Shown here piece after piece: positions 29,709-39,196 of a stretch of DNA of 64,000 nt. The DNA lies in assembly GCF_000152965.1 (NCBI RefSeq), contig NZ_CH902583.1, positions 927,343-991,342 of the forward strand. The letters are read 5' to 3'. The position numbers and the translations under genes were made by a program. The DNA comes from Roseobacter sp. MED193. GTDB lineage: Bacteria; Pseudomonadota; Alphaproteobacteria; Rhodobacterales; Rhodobacteraceae. Numbering within the stretch: position 1 is the stretch's first letter; every line of letters starts with the position of its first letter. The notes beneath the pieces were generated by a model, which saw only the letters and a program-made list of their open reading frames with translations, had not been told where the DNA came from and searched no databases.

Positions 29709-30356
29709 ATGCCGCATAGGATCGAGTATTTTTACTCCACCCATTCCGCCTATGCCTATCTGGGCTCCAAACGTCTGGGTGAAATCTGTGCAGCCCATCA
29801 CTGTGAACTGGTACACCGGCCCTTTTTGCTGTCTCCGGTCGTTGAACAGGCAGGGGGCCAACCCTTTGCTGGGCGGAGCCAGGCCCATGTCGATTATTTC
29901 TTTGGCCGCGAGATCGAACGCTGGGCCGCCTATCGTGGCTTGCCCATCCTAGACCATCGCCCCACCTACCATGACAACGCGCTGACCCTGTCAAGCGGGA
30001 TGGTTATCCTCGCCGCGCAGCTGGGACAGGATGTCGACGCCTTAACCAATGCCCTGTTGCAGGCGCACTGGCGGGATGACATCGACCTGATGAATCAAGA
30101 TGATCTTAGCAAAGCCGCACAGTCCGCAGGGCTGGACCCAGCCCCCCTGCTCGCAGGGGCGATGCGGCCCGACGTACAACAAGTTTTGGAAGACAATACC
30201 AAAACTGCTCTCGCGATGAACCTCTTTGGCTCCCCGACCTATGTTCTGGATGGGGATCCTTACTATGGTCAGGATCATCTGGAATTGCTGGAGCACGCTC
30301 TGACACATCCCTTTGCCAGAGGCCGGTTCAATAATCCGTCCGTCAGCGACAGCTGA
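29709..30356 (+). CDS. 2-hydroxychromene-2-carboxylate isomerase/DsbA-fold protein
   Basis: A 215-residue thioredoxin-fold protein of the HCCA isomerase/kappa-GST-like family. The N-terminal 'IEYFYSTHSAYAYLGSKRL' carries the Ser used to bind glutathione in HCCA isomerases in place of a DsbA CxxC. The helical insert and the C-terminal cis-Pro region 'LFGSPTYVLDGDPYYGQDHLELLEHAL' are typical. In naphthalene degraders the enzyme isomerises a ring-cleavage intermediate; here no aromatic pathway neighbours are present, so the substrate is unknown. It starts 17 bp after cobT and may be co-transcribed. Confidence 0.85.
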   Translation: MPHRIEYFYSTHSAYAYLGSKRLGEICAAHHCELVHRPFLLSPVVEQAGGQPFAGRSQAHVDYFFGREIERWAAYRGLPILDHRPTYHDNALTLSSGMVILAAQLGQDVDALTNALLQAHWRDDIDLMNQDDLSKAAQSAGLDPAPLLAGAMRPDVQQVLEDNTKTALAMNLFGSPTYVLDGDPYYGQDHLELLEHALTHPFARGRFNNPSVSDS

Positions 30357-30430
30357 AATTCATGGGTTGCGCCTGGCCAGGCTTCCGGGTTCTCTGGCGC
30401 CGCTGACACCCGCCCAAGCAGGAGACCTCC

Positions 30431-32221
30431 ATGTTTCAGACCTATGATGTCACAGCCCGCCCCGAACAAGGCCCCCCTAGACTAGAGGCCCTGCGTGCAG
30501 AACTGAGCCGTGAAGGGCTAGATGGTTTCTTGGTGCCCCGCGCCGATGCGCATCAGGGCGAATATGTCGCCCCCCACGATGAGCGGCTCAGCTGGCTCAC
30601 TGGGTTTACCGGATCTGCCGGATTTTGTGCCGCGCTTGTCAACCGCGCCGGGGTCTTCATCGACGGGCGCTACCGCACTCAGGTCAAGCGGCAGGTTGCC
30701 GATCTCTTTACGCCGGTCCCCTGGCCTGAGGTTCAGCTTGGTGACTGGCTAAAAGAGCAGCTTCCGACTGGAGGCAAGGTCGGCTTTGACCCTTGGCTGC
30801 ATGCCGCCGCACAAATCAAGACACTGACACAGGAGCTGGAAGGTACAGCTATTACGCTGGTGCAGTGTGACAATCTTGTGGACCGGATCTGGGAGGATCA
30901 GCCCGCCCCGCCCATGAACCCTGCCCTGCCTCACGCGCTGGACTACGCCGGAGAGCCTGCGACGCAGAAATGTGAACGTCTGGCCAAAGATCTGCGTCAG
31001 GCCAGCCATTCAGCAGCCGTGATCACCCTGCCCGATAGCATTATGTGGTTGTTGAATATCCGCGGCTCAGATGTCGCGCGCAATCCCCTCGCGCATGGCT
31101 TTGCCATCCTGCATGACGACGCCAGGGTAGATCTGTTTATGGCCTCAGAAAAGCTGCATGAGATCAAAGACCATCTTCCTGCCAGCGTCACCCCCCACGC
31201 GCCAGAGACGTTTGTGCAAACAGTTGCTGCTCTCAATGGCTCCGTCGCCGCAGACAGTGGCAGCCTGCCCCAGATCGTGGCAGATGCCCTCGGCGCCCGC
31301 CTGGTGGACGCTGGTGATCCCTGCGCCCTGCCCAAAGCGCGCAAAAACGCGGCCGAGATCGCAGGGACTGCGGCAGCGCACCTGCGTGACGGCGCCGCAG
31401 TGGTAGAGCTGCTGTGCTGGCTGGATGCACAGCCCGTCGGCAGCCTCACCGAAATCGAGGTGGCCAAACAGCTCGAGACCCTGCGTCGGAACGACCCTGC
31501 CCTACGTGACATCAGTTTTGAAACGATTGTTGGCACCGGCGAAAACGGGGCCGTGATGCATTATCGCGTGACCGAGGAAAGCAACAGCCGCTTGGAAGAG
31601 GGGAATTTGCTGGTCCTGGACAGCGGTGGGCAATATCTGGACGGGACCACCGACATCACCCGCACCATTGCCATCGGCACGCCTGGCGCCGAGGAACGCG
31701 CCGCCTTTACCCGGGTGCTGCAAGGCATGATCGCCATGTCCCGCCTACGCTGGCCCAAAGGCTTGGCTGGCCGTGACATCGAGGCCGTGGGACGAATGCC
31801 GCTCTGGTTGGCCGGACAGGACTTTAACCACGGGCTGGGTCATGGGGTTGGTGTATATCTCAGCGTCCATGAAGGGCCGCAGCGGTTGAGCAGAGTGTCC
31901 ACCGTGCCGCTGGAACCCGGGATGATCCTTTCCAACGAGCCAGGCTACTACCGCGAGGGAGCCTTTGGCATCCGCATCGAGAACCTCTTGGTGGTCGAAC
32001 CAGCCCCCGCACTGGAAACCGGGGACAGCGAACGTGACATGCTGTGCTGGCGCGGGCTGACCTATGCACCAATTGACCGACGCCTGATCTGCACCGAAAT
32101 GCTAACGACAGCTGAGAGGGACTGGCTCAATAGCTATCACGCCGAGACAGCCGCGAAACTGCGCCCTCACGTTAGTTCTGCAGCGCAAACCTGGCTGGAT
32201 GACGTCACCAAAGCAATCTGA
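30431..32221 (+). CDS. Aminopeptidase P family metallopeptidase (M24B, three-domain)
   Basis: Xaa-Pro aminopeptidase-like M24 enzyme of 596 residues, the long three-domain form with two N-terminal creatinase-like domains (about 1-150 and 160-305) and a C-terminal pita-bread domain. Di-metal ligands are visible: the two Asp in 'LDSGGQYLDGTTDITRT', His in 'FNHGLGHGVGVYLSVHEGP', Glu in 'ILSNEPGYY' and Glu in 'GIRIENLL'. It cleaves the bond before Pro at position 2 of peptides. The ATG follows AGGAGACCTCC. Convincing family; cytosolic. Confidence 0.92.
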   Translation: MFQTYDVTARPEQGPPRLEALRAELSREGLDGFLVPRADAHQGEYVAPHDERLSWLTGFTGSAGFCAALVNRAGVFIDGRYRTQVKRQVADLFTPVPWPEVQLGDWLKEQLPTGGKVGFDPWLHAAAQIKTLTQELEGTAITLVQCDNLVDRIWEDQPAPPMNPALPHALDYAGEPATQKCERLAKDLRQASHSAAVITLPDSIMWLLNIRGSDVARNPLAHGFAILHDDARVDLFMASEKLHEIKDHLPASVTPHAPETFVQTVAALNGSVAADSGSLPQIVADALGARLVDAGDPCALPKARKNAAEIAGTAAAHLRDGAAVVELLCWLDAQPVGSLTEIEVAKQLETLRRNDPALRDISFETIVGTGENGAVMHYRVTEESNSRLEEGNLLVLDSGGQYLDGTTDITRTIAIGTPGAEERAAFTRVLQGMIAMSRLRWPKGLAGRDIEAVGRMPLWLAGQDFNHGLGHGVGVYLSVHEGPQRLSRVSTVPLEPGMILSNEPGYYREGAFGIRIENLLVVEPAPALETGDSERDMLCWRGLTYAPIDRRLICTEMLTTAERDWLNSYHAETAAKLRPHVSSAAQTWLDDVTKAI

Positions 32222-32283
32222 TAACAGATTGTTACATAGTTTGGGCATAGAGACGTGCCATGAGAAACAATTCGGGGGAAGAC

Positions 32284-32625
32284 ATGAGCAATATTCGTAT
32301 CCGCAAGGCCACTGGTACCTGGGTTGTCCGTTCCGGCGGCGCCGTATTGGGTGAGACCACGCGCGCGCTGGAATTGGACGAAGATGGCTATGAACCGGTG
32401 ATCTACTTCCCCCGTGAAGACATCGCGACAGCCCTTTTGGACCCCAGCGCCAAAACCACCCATTGCCCCCATAAGGGCGATGCAACCTATTACTCGATCG
32501 TCAATAAATCCTCTGTGAGTGAAAATGCAGTCTGGAGCTATGAAGCTCCAAATGAAGATCTTGCAGAAATCAAAGGCTATCTTGCCTTTCATGTAAGTGA
32601 CTCTGTCAAAGTCGAGCAGATCTGA
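32284..32625 (+). CDS. DUF427 domain protein
   Basis: A 113-residue DUF427 protein. The family signature 'TTHCPHKGDATYYSI' with its Cys-Pro-His is at about residues 58-72, preceded by 'VIYFPREDIA'. No function is established for the family. The start at 32284 follows GGGGGAAGAC; the frame is open back to 32260, but the family N-terminus favours the later ATG. It may be co-transcribed with the aminopeptidase P gene, 62 bp upstream. Confidence 0.88.
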   Translation: MSNIRIRKATGTWVVRSGGAVLGETTRALELDEDGYEPVIYFPREDIATALLDPSAKTTHCPHKGDATYYSIVNKSSVSENAVWSYEAPNEDLAEIKGYLAFHVSDSVKVEQI

Positions 32626-33014
32626 TCCAAGAACTGCCGCCCCCCGATAATCCCATAACAGCAGGGAGCTGCGGCAAAGAAGTGTCGCAGTTTCTTGGGG
32701 CCCAAAGTTTGCTATGAAAGACGATGTCTAGAGGGCTTTGCAACCTCACGGCCCCAGAAGGCCCTAAAGTAAGATTCTAGTGGGAAATACGCGCTAACTG
32801 GCAGAGAGATGCCAGAACGGGCTATGCGCGCAAAATATCAAAGCACACCGCTTGGATCAGCCCAATGGATCGCGGATATCAGACACCCGCCCCAAGGCCC
32901 AGAGACTGCACAGAGGATCCGCAATGACCTACTGCGCACCTGAACTTTCTGCGCACCTGAACTTTCTGCGCACCTGAACTTTCTGCGCACCTGAACTGTG
33001 TTTTTCTCGCTTTG
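32626..33014. other. Gene-free stretch holding a 17-bp tandem repeat
   Basis: No coding sequence was recognised in these 389 bases. There is a weak hairpin (CTGCG...CGCAG near 32669-32689) after the DUF427 gene, which could end its transcript. The 3' end is occupied by the tandem repeat described separately. Confidence 0.6.
32933..32997. repeat. Tandem repeat, 17-bp unit x 3.8
   Basis: Three exact copies of TGCGCACCTGAACTTTC at 32933-32949, 32950-32966 and 32967-32983, followed by a partial copy TGCGCACCTGAACT (32984-32997). The unit is not a multiple of three and lies outside any gene, so a variable-number repeat in intergenic DNA is likely. Confidence 0.9.
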
Positions 33015-33203
33015 CTACAGCACAGCACGGCACAGGTTGCGCCGCACATCTTCTAATCTCTCGTCCGCACTAAAGACATTGGTCTCCATGGCGCATTGAA
33101 TTGCATAGTCTATCAATGCCTCCAGAGAAGCCTGTTCTTTTTCCTGCTCACCTACAGCCGAACTTTGCGCAGCCTCTTCTGGGCCGCCTTGAAAAGCACG
33201 CAT
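33015..33203 (-). CDS. Hypothetical small protein, 62 residues
   Basis: Short open frame with a good ribosome site (GGAAGGAAG just before the ATG). The product is charged and probably helical: 'EEAAQSSAVGEQEKEQASLEALIDYAIQCAMETNVFSADERLEDVRRNLCRAVL'-type sequence in its C-terminal two thirds, with two Cys. No family is recognised. The frame can be extended to a TTG at 33221 without a better start signal. It lies alone between the tandem repeat and the ClC gene on the same strand as the latter. A real small gene is plausible but not certain. Confidence 0.5.
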   Translation of the reverse strand: MRAFQGGPEEAAQSSAVGEQEKEQASLEALIDYAIQCAMETNVFSADERLEDVRRNLCRAVL

Positions 33204-33435
33204 TTTCTTCCTTCCGCCCAAGGGTAACGAATATTACCGCAAAAACAGAATCCGACAATCCAAAGTGCGAATCAATAGAAAGAAAAAATTAACCAATATG
33301 TGATGTAGATACCTCGCATTTTGGCGAAATTTCGCAAAAATCACGCTTGTGCGTGGGTATATCATAAAACTCTTGCCCAAAATTTCACCAAATCTCCTGA
33401 ATCCTACAGACACTAAAGGTTCGAGATGGGCAATT

Positions 33436-35118
33436 TTAACTGTGTTCTTCTGCAGCAATCGCAACCAGAGCCCGGTTAAAGGCCTTCAACGCGTCGACAT
33501 GGTAGATCGCCCCACAGAGTTGCTCTTTGCCCTCATGCATCGAGACCACGGGCAAGAAGGCCACCTCTGCGCGATCAAAGATAGGCAAAGCCGCCTCCAG
33601 AGAAGCCCCCATATCGAGGCTCAACCCCTGACCCAGCAAAGCCTCGCACTCTTCACGCGAAGCGCAGCGCGGGTCTCCCAGTGGACGCATCACCGCATCG
33701 GATTTCAGCAAAGCCAAAAGATAGGCCTGCGGCCCTGCCGCACAGTGAATATTGCGCCGCTCCAACTGGGTCAGGAAAAAGGACCGATCCACAAGACGCG
33801 AGGCGAGAGCGGTAGAAATAGACACCGCTACCATGACCGCGAGGCCAATTTGCCACTCCCCGGTCAGTTCAAAGACGATCAAGGTCGTCGATATGGGCGC
33901 ACCCAGAACGGCAGCAGCGACCGCCCCCATCCCAGCAAAGGCATAGAGCGTATGGTTACCGGACACATCCGGCAGGAAGGAGGTCGCTATCAGGCCGAAG
34001 GCCAAGCCGGTCAGGGCGCCAATCATCAGAGAGGGTGAGAAAACACCACCGCCCATACGCCCCCCCATGGTAATCGCTACCGCGGCTGTTTTGACGACCA
34101 CAAAGATCAGCGCCTGCGACAGGACCAAGCCACCTGTCAGTGCCAGTTCTGTCGTTTCATAGCCAACCCCAATGATATGAGGGTACCAGATCGCAATCCC
34201 CCCCAGCAGCAGACCCGAAATTGCAGGTCGCAGCCAACGGGGGATCCGCAGCCTCTTTTGTATCGCATCTCCAACTTGGTCGGTGAAAAAGATCGCCCGC
34301 ATCAGGACAACGGCCACCAGCCCGCAGATCACTCCCAGCATCAAAAACGCGGGCAACTCCACATAGAACTGCAACGCCCCCGGAGTTTGCATGGAGAATT
34401 CGGTCACATCCCCATAGGCCAGTCGGTTGATCACCGTTCCCGCCACCGATGCAATCACAATGGGAGCAAAGGCATGAACCGCAAGATGACGCAGAACCAC
34501 CTCCAGCGCGAACAGCGCTCCTGCGATCGGAGCATTGAAGCTGGCCGAAACCGCGGCTGCGACGGCGCAGCCCAACAAATCCCGCCCGGTGATCCCATCG
34601 GCGCGGATCTTGTCGCTCACCCAGCTCGAAATAACCCCTGCCAGATGCACCACCGGCCCTTCGCGGCCGGTCGATCCCCCCGTGGAGAGGGTCAAGAACG
34701 AGGCAATCGCAGAGGCCAGGCCTGCTTTCGCTTCCACTCGTCCCTCATGGAGAGCGGCCCCTTCGATCACATCCGCCACCGAGCGCACCCGCCCATCCGG
34801 CGTAAAGCGATCCAGGATAAGGCCAACGATCAAGCCGCCCAGAGTGGCAATCAAAATCAGCCAGTACCAGGGAAGGTCTGCTGCAAAGCTATGAAGGTAG
34901 TTGGCATCTTCTGCGCCATAAACCCAGGCCTGCAGCGCCGAAATCCCCTTGCGAAACAACAGGGCCGCAAATCCCGCGCTGATACCGATCAGCAGGGCAA
35001 TCATCCAAAACTGAAACTGACTGGGCCCTCGGTGTAGCAGAACCCTCCAAAGGTCCCGAGCTCCAGACATCCAGCTGGAAGAGAGGGCAGCCTGCGCGAT
35101 GTCTCGTGTCTTGGGCAT
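33436..35118 (-). CDS. ClC-type chloride channel/antiporter with C-terminal CBS-like region
   Basis: A voltage-gated chloride channel-family protein (560 residues) with about ten or more membrane helices. The selectivity motifs are present: 'GGSTGREGPVVH' (GREGP with the gating Glu) and 'GGRMGGGVFSPSLM' (GxFxP). The C-terminal 100 residues are cytosolic and resemble a CBS pair ('SDAVMRPLGD...LPVVSMHEGKEQLCGAIYHVDAL'). It either conducts Cl- or exchanges Cl-/H+. The ATG at 35118 has AGGA upstream; the frame is open to a TTG at 35178 that adds a non-family leader. Downstream of recN on the same strand, spaced 111 bp. Confidence 0.9.
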   Translation of the reverse strand: MPKTRDIAQAALSSSWMSGARDLWRVLLHRGPSQFQFWMIALLIGISAGFAALLFRKGISALQAWVYGAEDANYLHSFAADLPWYWLILIATLGGLIVGLILDRFTPDGRVRSVADVIEGAALHEGRVEAKAGLASAIASFLTLSTGGSTGREGPVVHLAGVISSWVSDKIRADGITGRDLLGCAVAAAVSASFNAPIAGALFALEVVLRHLAVHAFAPIVIASVAGTVINRLAYGDVTEFSMQTPGALQFYVELPAFLMLGVICGLVAVVLMRAIFFTDQVGDAIQKRLRIPRWLRPAISGLLLGGIAIWYPHIIGVGYETTELALTGGLVLSQALIFVVVKTAAVAITMGGRMGGGVFSPSLMIGALTGLAFGLIATSFLPDVSGNHTLYAFAGMGAVAAAVLGAPISTTLIVFELTGEWQIGLAVMVAVSISTALASRLVDRSFFLTQLERRNIHCAAGPQAYLLALLKSDAVMRPLGDPRCASREECEALLGQGLSLDMGASLEAALPIFDRAEVAFLPVVSMHEGKEQLCGAIYHVDALKAFNRALVAIAAEEHS

Positions 35119-35229
35119 TTGGATCCTGTGTAATGGCTTTGGGTGTCTCTGTTCAAAATAGAAACAGAGCGTAAACAATTGGTTGGGATCACACGAACGG
35201 CGAGCGAAATTTCGCGCCTACCACTTGCC

Positions 35230-36876
35230 CTAGCTGGCCAAGAGCGCCCGTGCAGCCGCGCGGGCCTCTGGGGTGATTGTATCACCGGAAACCATTCGGG
35301 CAATCTCATCAATGCGATCTTCGGCATCCAAGGGCACGACCTCAGACAGGGTAATACCCTCTGCAACTCGCTTTTGCACCCGCCAGTGAAACCCACCCTG
35401 GGCAGCCACCTGCGGAGAATGCGTCACCACCAGCACCTGGCCAGAGGCGGCAAGAGATTTTAGGCGACGCCCCACTGCATCGGCAGTTGCCCCGCCAACA
35501 CCACGATCAATCTCATCAAAAATCAGTGTTTTGCTTTGGTCATTGCCCCGCAAACAGACTTTCAATGCAAGCAAGAAACGGCTCAATTCGCCGCCCGAGG
35601 CGATCTTATTCAGTGGCCCGGATGGGGCGCCTGGGTTGGTGGCCACAGTAAAGGCCACCGCGTCATAGCCCTCAGGACCAGGCTCCGCTGGGTCGATCAG
35701 TGTTTTGAACACTGCCCGCTCCATTTTCAGGGGTGCTAGCTCGGCCATGACGGCACGGTCTAGCGCCTCGGCATTGTCGCAACGTGCAGCGCTCAGCTGA
35801 TCTGCCAAGGTCTGGTAGTCGGCTTCCGCCTGGGAAAGTGCCGCCTCCTGATCTGCAAGATCCTGGTCGCCCGCGTCCAAAGCCGCAAGTTTTTCTCGCA
35901 ATTGGTCGGCATGAGTAGCCAGATCATCGGGCTGAACCGAATATTTGCGGGCCAAAGCTCTGATTTCGAACAACCGGGCTTCGCAGTCTTCCAGATCTCC
36001 GGGATTGAACTCCAACCCCTCGAGCACCCGTAGCACACCATCTTGGGCGTCGCCCAGTTCGACCATTGCCCGGCTCAGCGCAGCCAGTGGCGCAGTCAAT
36101 CCGGTATCCTCGGCACCCTCCACCCCTTCAAGCCAGCGCTGCGCTTCCCCCAGTGAGGCCTCAGCGCCTTCGCTTAACAGGGCATGCGCTCTGGCGATAT
36201 CGCCGCGAATGCGCTCAGCTTGTTGCATCTGACGGCGCCGGGCATCCAGGCTCTCATCCTCGCCGATCTGAGGGTCGACCTTGTCAAGTTCTGCCACCGC
36301 ATGGCGCAGAAACTCCTCTTCGGCCCTGACAGCCTCCAGGGCATCTCGAGTTGCCTGCACCGTTTTGCGTGCCTTGGCCACCGTCCCCCATGCGGACCGG
36401 GTCTGTGCCAGCAGATCCGTGACCGAGGCAAAGGCATCCAGCAGCGCCCGGTGCCCACGTGGGTTCAAAAGCCCGCGATCATCATGCTGACCGTGCAGTT
36501 CAACCAGGGTTTCCGAGAGGCGCCGCAGGACTTCGCCAGAGCAGCGCCGGTCATTGACCCAAGCCGTTTTACGACCATCCGCTGTATTGACCCGCCGCAG
36601 CACCAACTCATCACCGCCAGGCAGCCCCGCTTCGTCTAAAATAGCATGGGCCGGGTGGCCTTCTTCGATGTCGAATTCCGCGATAACCTCCCCCTGGGCA
36701 GCCCCCTGCCGCACCAGTTCCGCGCGCCCGCGCCAGCCCAGAACAAACCCAAGGGAGTCGAGCAGGATGGATTTGCCTGCCCCGGTTTCGCCGGTCAACA
36801 CGTTCAAACCTGGCTGAAAAGCCAGCTCCAGGTGGTCAATGATCAAGAGATCACGAATATCGAGTGCACGCAGCAT
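35230..36876 (-). CDS. recN: DNA repair protein RecN
   Basis: SMC-like ATPase RecN (548 residues), acting in double-strand break repair with RecA. Walker A is 'LTGETGAGKSILLDSLGFV' near residues 30-48, the long central coiled coil follows (heptad-rich, Glu/Ala/Arg/Gln stretch from about 155 to 370), and the C-terminal signature 'IASGGELSRFLLALKV' precedes Walker B 'TLIFDEIDRGVGG'. The ATG is in good context. It is the last gene of the lpxC-bamD-recN group; the 36-bp gap to bamD suggests co-transcription. Confidence 0.95.
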   Translation of the reverse strand: MLRALDIRDLLIIDHLELAFQPGLNVLTGETGAGKSILLDSLGFVLGWRGRAELVRQGAAQGEVIAEFDIEEGHPAHAILDEAGLPGGDELVLRRVNTADGRKTAWVNDRRCSGEVLRRLSETLVELHGQHDDRGLLNPRGHRALLDAFASVTDLLAQTRSAWGTVAKARKTVQATRDALEAVRAEEEFLRHAVAELDKVDPQIGEDESLDARRRQMQQAERIRGDIARAHALLSEGAEASLGEAQRWLEGVEGAEDTGLTAPLAALSRAMVELGDAQDGVLRVLEGLEFNPGDLEDCEARLFEIRALARKYSVQPDDLATHADQLREKLAALDAGDQDLADQEAALSQAEADYQTLADQLSAARCDNAEALDRAVMAELAPLKMERAVFKTLIDPAEPGPEGYDAVAFTVATNPGAPSGPLNKIASGGELSRFLLALKVCLRGNDQSKTLIFDEIDRGVGGATADAVGRRLKSLAASGQVLVVTHSPQVAAQGGFHWRVQKRVAEGITLSEVVPLDAEDRIDEIARMVSGDTITPEARAAARALLAS

Positions 36877-36912
36877 GGCCGGATTTATCGCCTTGTTTCG
36901 TCGGCAGGCAGC

Positions 36913-37761
36913 TTAGAGCCAGCGCCCTTTGATCGATTGACGGTAGATCTGGCTCAACCAGTTGTTCCCGCGATCTTTGAGCTTTAGCCCCTGCGATGTC
37001 AGCAGTTTATAGCTGTCTTCATACCAATCGGTGGATTGGTAGTTATGGCCAAGTATAGCCCCCGCGGTTTGAGCCTCTTCGGTCAGCCCCAAGGACAGAT
37101 AGGCCTCGACAAGGCGATGCAAAGCTTCTGCCGTATGGCTGGTGGTTTGGAAGTCTTCAACCACAACCCGGAAACGACTGATCGCCGAAGTATAGTGGCC
37201 ACGGCGCAGGTAATAGCGGCCAATCTCCATTTCCTTGCCCGCCAAATGGTCAAAAGCCAAATCGAATTTCAAAATTGCCGAGGTTGCATATTCACTGTCA
37301 GGGTAGACTTCGATCACCGTGCGCAGGGATTGCAGCGCCTGAAAGGTGAGCCCCTGATCCCGACCAACTTCGTCGATCTGATCATAGTAGCTGAGGGCCA
37401 AGAGATACTGCGCATAGGCGGCGTCTTCATCTGTGGGATAGAAATCAATGAACCGCTGCGCCGCACCGCGACTGGCCTCATAGTCTTTGGACTGATGATT
37501 GGCAAAGGCCTGCATGATCAGGGCCTGTTTGGCGAATTCGGAATAGGGGTAAAGACGCTCAATTTCAGAGAAGTAGAAAGCAGCATCTTTGGTACGGCTG
37601 CGCGCCAGTTCAAATTCACCACGTTCAAAGATCTGCTGAGGTGTGTAGCTCTCCAGCGGCACGGTCTGATCAGCGGCGCCACCATCCCCGCCACATCCAG
37701 AGAGTGCAGCCATCAACAGAGCCGCGCTGACAAATTTGGCTCCTGCCTTGATGCCGATCAT
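36913..37761 (-). CDS. bamD: Outer membrane protein assembly factor BamD
   Basis: BamD (282 residues), a lipoprotein of the BAM complex that helps fold beta-barrels into the outer membrane. The signal peptide ends in a lipobox 'LSGC' near residue 22, giving an acylated cysteine, then TPR repeats ('GEFELARSRTKDAAFYFSEIERLYPYSEFAKQ', '...NHQSKDYEASRGAAQRFIDFYPT'). Located between lpxC and recN, a common alphaproteobacterial order. Confident. Confidence 0.94.
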   Translation of the reverse strand: MIGIKAGAKFVSAALLMAALSGCGGDGGAADQTVPLESYTPQQIFERGEFELARSRTKDAAFYFSEIERLYPYSEFAKQALIMQAFANHQSKDYEASRGAAQRFIDFYPTDEDAAYAQYLLALSYYDQIDEVGRDQGLTFQALQSLRTVIEVYPDSEYATSAILKFDLAFDHLAGKEMEIGRYYLRRGHYTSAISRFRVVVEDFQTTSHTAEALHRLVEAYLSLGLTEEAQTAGAILGHNYQSTDWYEDSYKLLTSQGLKLKDRGNNWLSQIYRQSIKGRWL

Positions 37762-38050
37762 ATTGCCTAAACCTCACCGTCGTTGACTTTCGGGTGCCGT
37801 GCCCCGGGTTCTGCCCCGTTTAGCACATTCAATCGGCTTGCAAAACGCCTTTCACCCACTTCGCCCCCACTTGGCAGAGAATGTTTGGAATGGTCAAGCC
37901 TCTCCGCCCGGCAAGGCCTGCTCAACGGCGAGGCTTCGCCTCTCAAACGGCAAAAGAGTCCCGCTGAACGGGACCTGTAGAGGGGCGAGATCGAAGGGGG
38001 ACAAGTACCCCAACTCAACAATACAGTCAGGGCAGCAGCAAGAGTCGTTG

Positions 38051-38986
38051 TTAGGCGACGCGGCGGATGCTGCGCGGGATTTCAGACCGGACAAGTCCCT
38101 GTCCGGGCAGGCGCGCCGTCATCGCAAGATCGCAATCCACACGACGCATAGCACCGGGGGTGGCAAAGAGTTCACGCAGCAGAGTGTTGGTCAGCGCATG
38201 GCCAGCACGGTCACCGACATAGCGCCCCAACAGAGGGCCGCCAGCCAGGGCCAAGTCGCCCAATGCATCCAGCATCTTGTGTCGCACAGGTTCGTCAGAA
38301 TGGCGCAGCCCGGCACCACTCTCAACCCGGCTGCCATCAAAGACAATCGCGTTTTCGCCAGGGACACCCCCAAGCGCCAGACCATTGGCCTGCATGGTTT
38401 CAACATCGGCGCGGCGGCAGAAGGTGCGGCTATCGCACAACTCACGCACAAAAGCACCATTACGCAGATCCAGAACACGGCTTTGGCGGCCAATGGCCTG
38501 TTCGTCAAAGTCGATATGGAATTCAATCATTAGGCGATCACAGGGCAACAGGGTGGCTGTGGCGCCATCCTTTTCAACCGTGACAGGTTTGAGAACCTCA
38601 ATCGCGGACACTGGCTGCGCCAGACGGTGAATGCCCTGCCCCAGAAAGCCGCGCACAAACTCAGCCGAAGAGCCATCCAAAATTGGAACCTCCGGACCAT
38701 CAATTTCGATGAGAGCATTGTGGATACCACAGCCAGCCAAGGCTGCCATCACATGTTCAACGGTTGAGACCGAAACACCGGAGGCATTGACCAGCCGGGT
38801 GCAAAGCGCCGTGCGTTCCACATGATCCCAAAGAGCGGGAACAAGTGTATTGCCCAAAGCAATGTCAGTACGTTTGAAGACGATGCCATGTCCAGCTGCT
38901 GCTGGATGAACGACCAAGCGTGTGGATTGACCTGAATGTAGGCCCACCCCTTCAAATGTCACTGATGCCTTAAGCGTATTTTGCAC
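38051..38986 (-). CDS. lpxC: UDP-3-O-acyl-N-acetylglucosamine deacetylase
   Basis: LpxC (311 residues), the zinc deacetylase that commits UDP-3-O-acyl-GlcNAc to lipid A synthesis. Motifs include 'GVGLHSGQ' near the start, 'STVEHVMAAL' with the zinc His, 'DGPEVPILDGSSAEFV', and the late zinc site 'HKMLDALGDLAL' (His and Asp). Start is GTG at 38986 after TAGGAGCACAAG. It is 210 bp downstream of ftsZ and separated from it by the terminator at 39148, so it likely has its own promoter, then bamD follows 289 bp on. Confident. Confidence 0.96.
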   Translation of the reverse strand: MQNTLKASVTFEGVGLHSGQSTRLVVHPAAAGHGIVFKRTDIALGNTLVPALWDHVERTALCTRLVNASGVSVSTVEHVMAALAGCGIHNALIEIDGPEVPILDGSSAEFVRGFLGQGIHRLAQPVSAIEVLKPVTVEKDGATATLLPCDRLMIEFHIDFDEQAIGRQSRVLDLRNGAFVRELCDSRTFCRRADVETMQANGLALGGVPGENAIVFDGSRVESGAGLRHSDEPVRHKMLDALGDLALAGGPLLGRYVGDRAGHALTNTLLRELFATPGAMRRVDCDLAMTARLPGQGLVRSEIPRSIRRVA

Positions 38987-39147
38987 CTTGTGCTCCTAGT
39001 CCCTTGGTCCGGCGACAGGCGCCGTGTTGGAAAGACAGGTAAGGAGTTCACAAAAAAGCCACAACTCAATCTTTGTAACGGATTGAAACATCCCTGTAAC
39101 AGATAGGCAAAACACTGCTCAAACCCGACTAAACCACTCTATTTAAA

Positions 39148-39177
39148 CAAAAAAGGGCCGCCCAAAGGCAGCCCCTT
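39148..39177 (-). terminator. Rho-independent terminator of ftsZ
   Basis: On the minus strand, AAGGGGC-TGCC-TTTG-GGC-G-GCCCTT folds into a GC stem with one bulge, followed by TTTTTT. It stands 20 bp beyond the ftsZ stop. Confidence 0.8.
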
Positions 39178-39196
39178 AATAATGATTAGTGAAAGG

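Noticed and set aside
32933-32997. CRISPR array
   Set aside because: The units are directly adjacent without spacers, so it is a plain tandem repeat.
37767-38021. Open frames between bamD and lpxC
   Set aside because: Product is low-complexity and the stretch is rich in small hairpins (GAGGC-TTC-GCCTC, GTCCCG-N5-CGGGAC); no ribosome site or family support.
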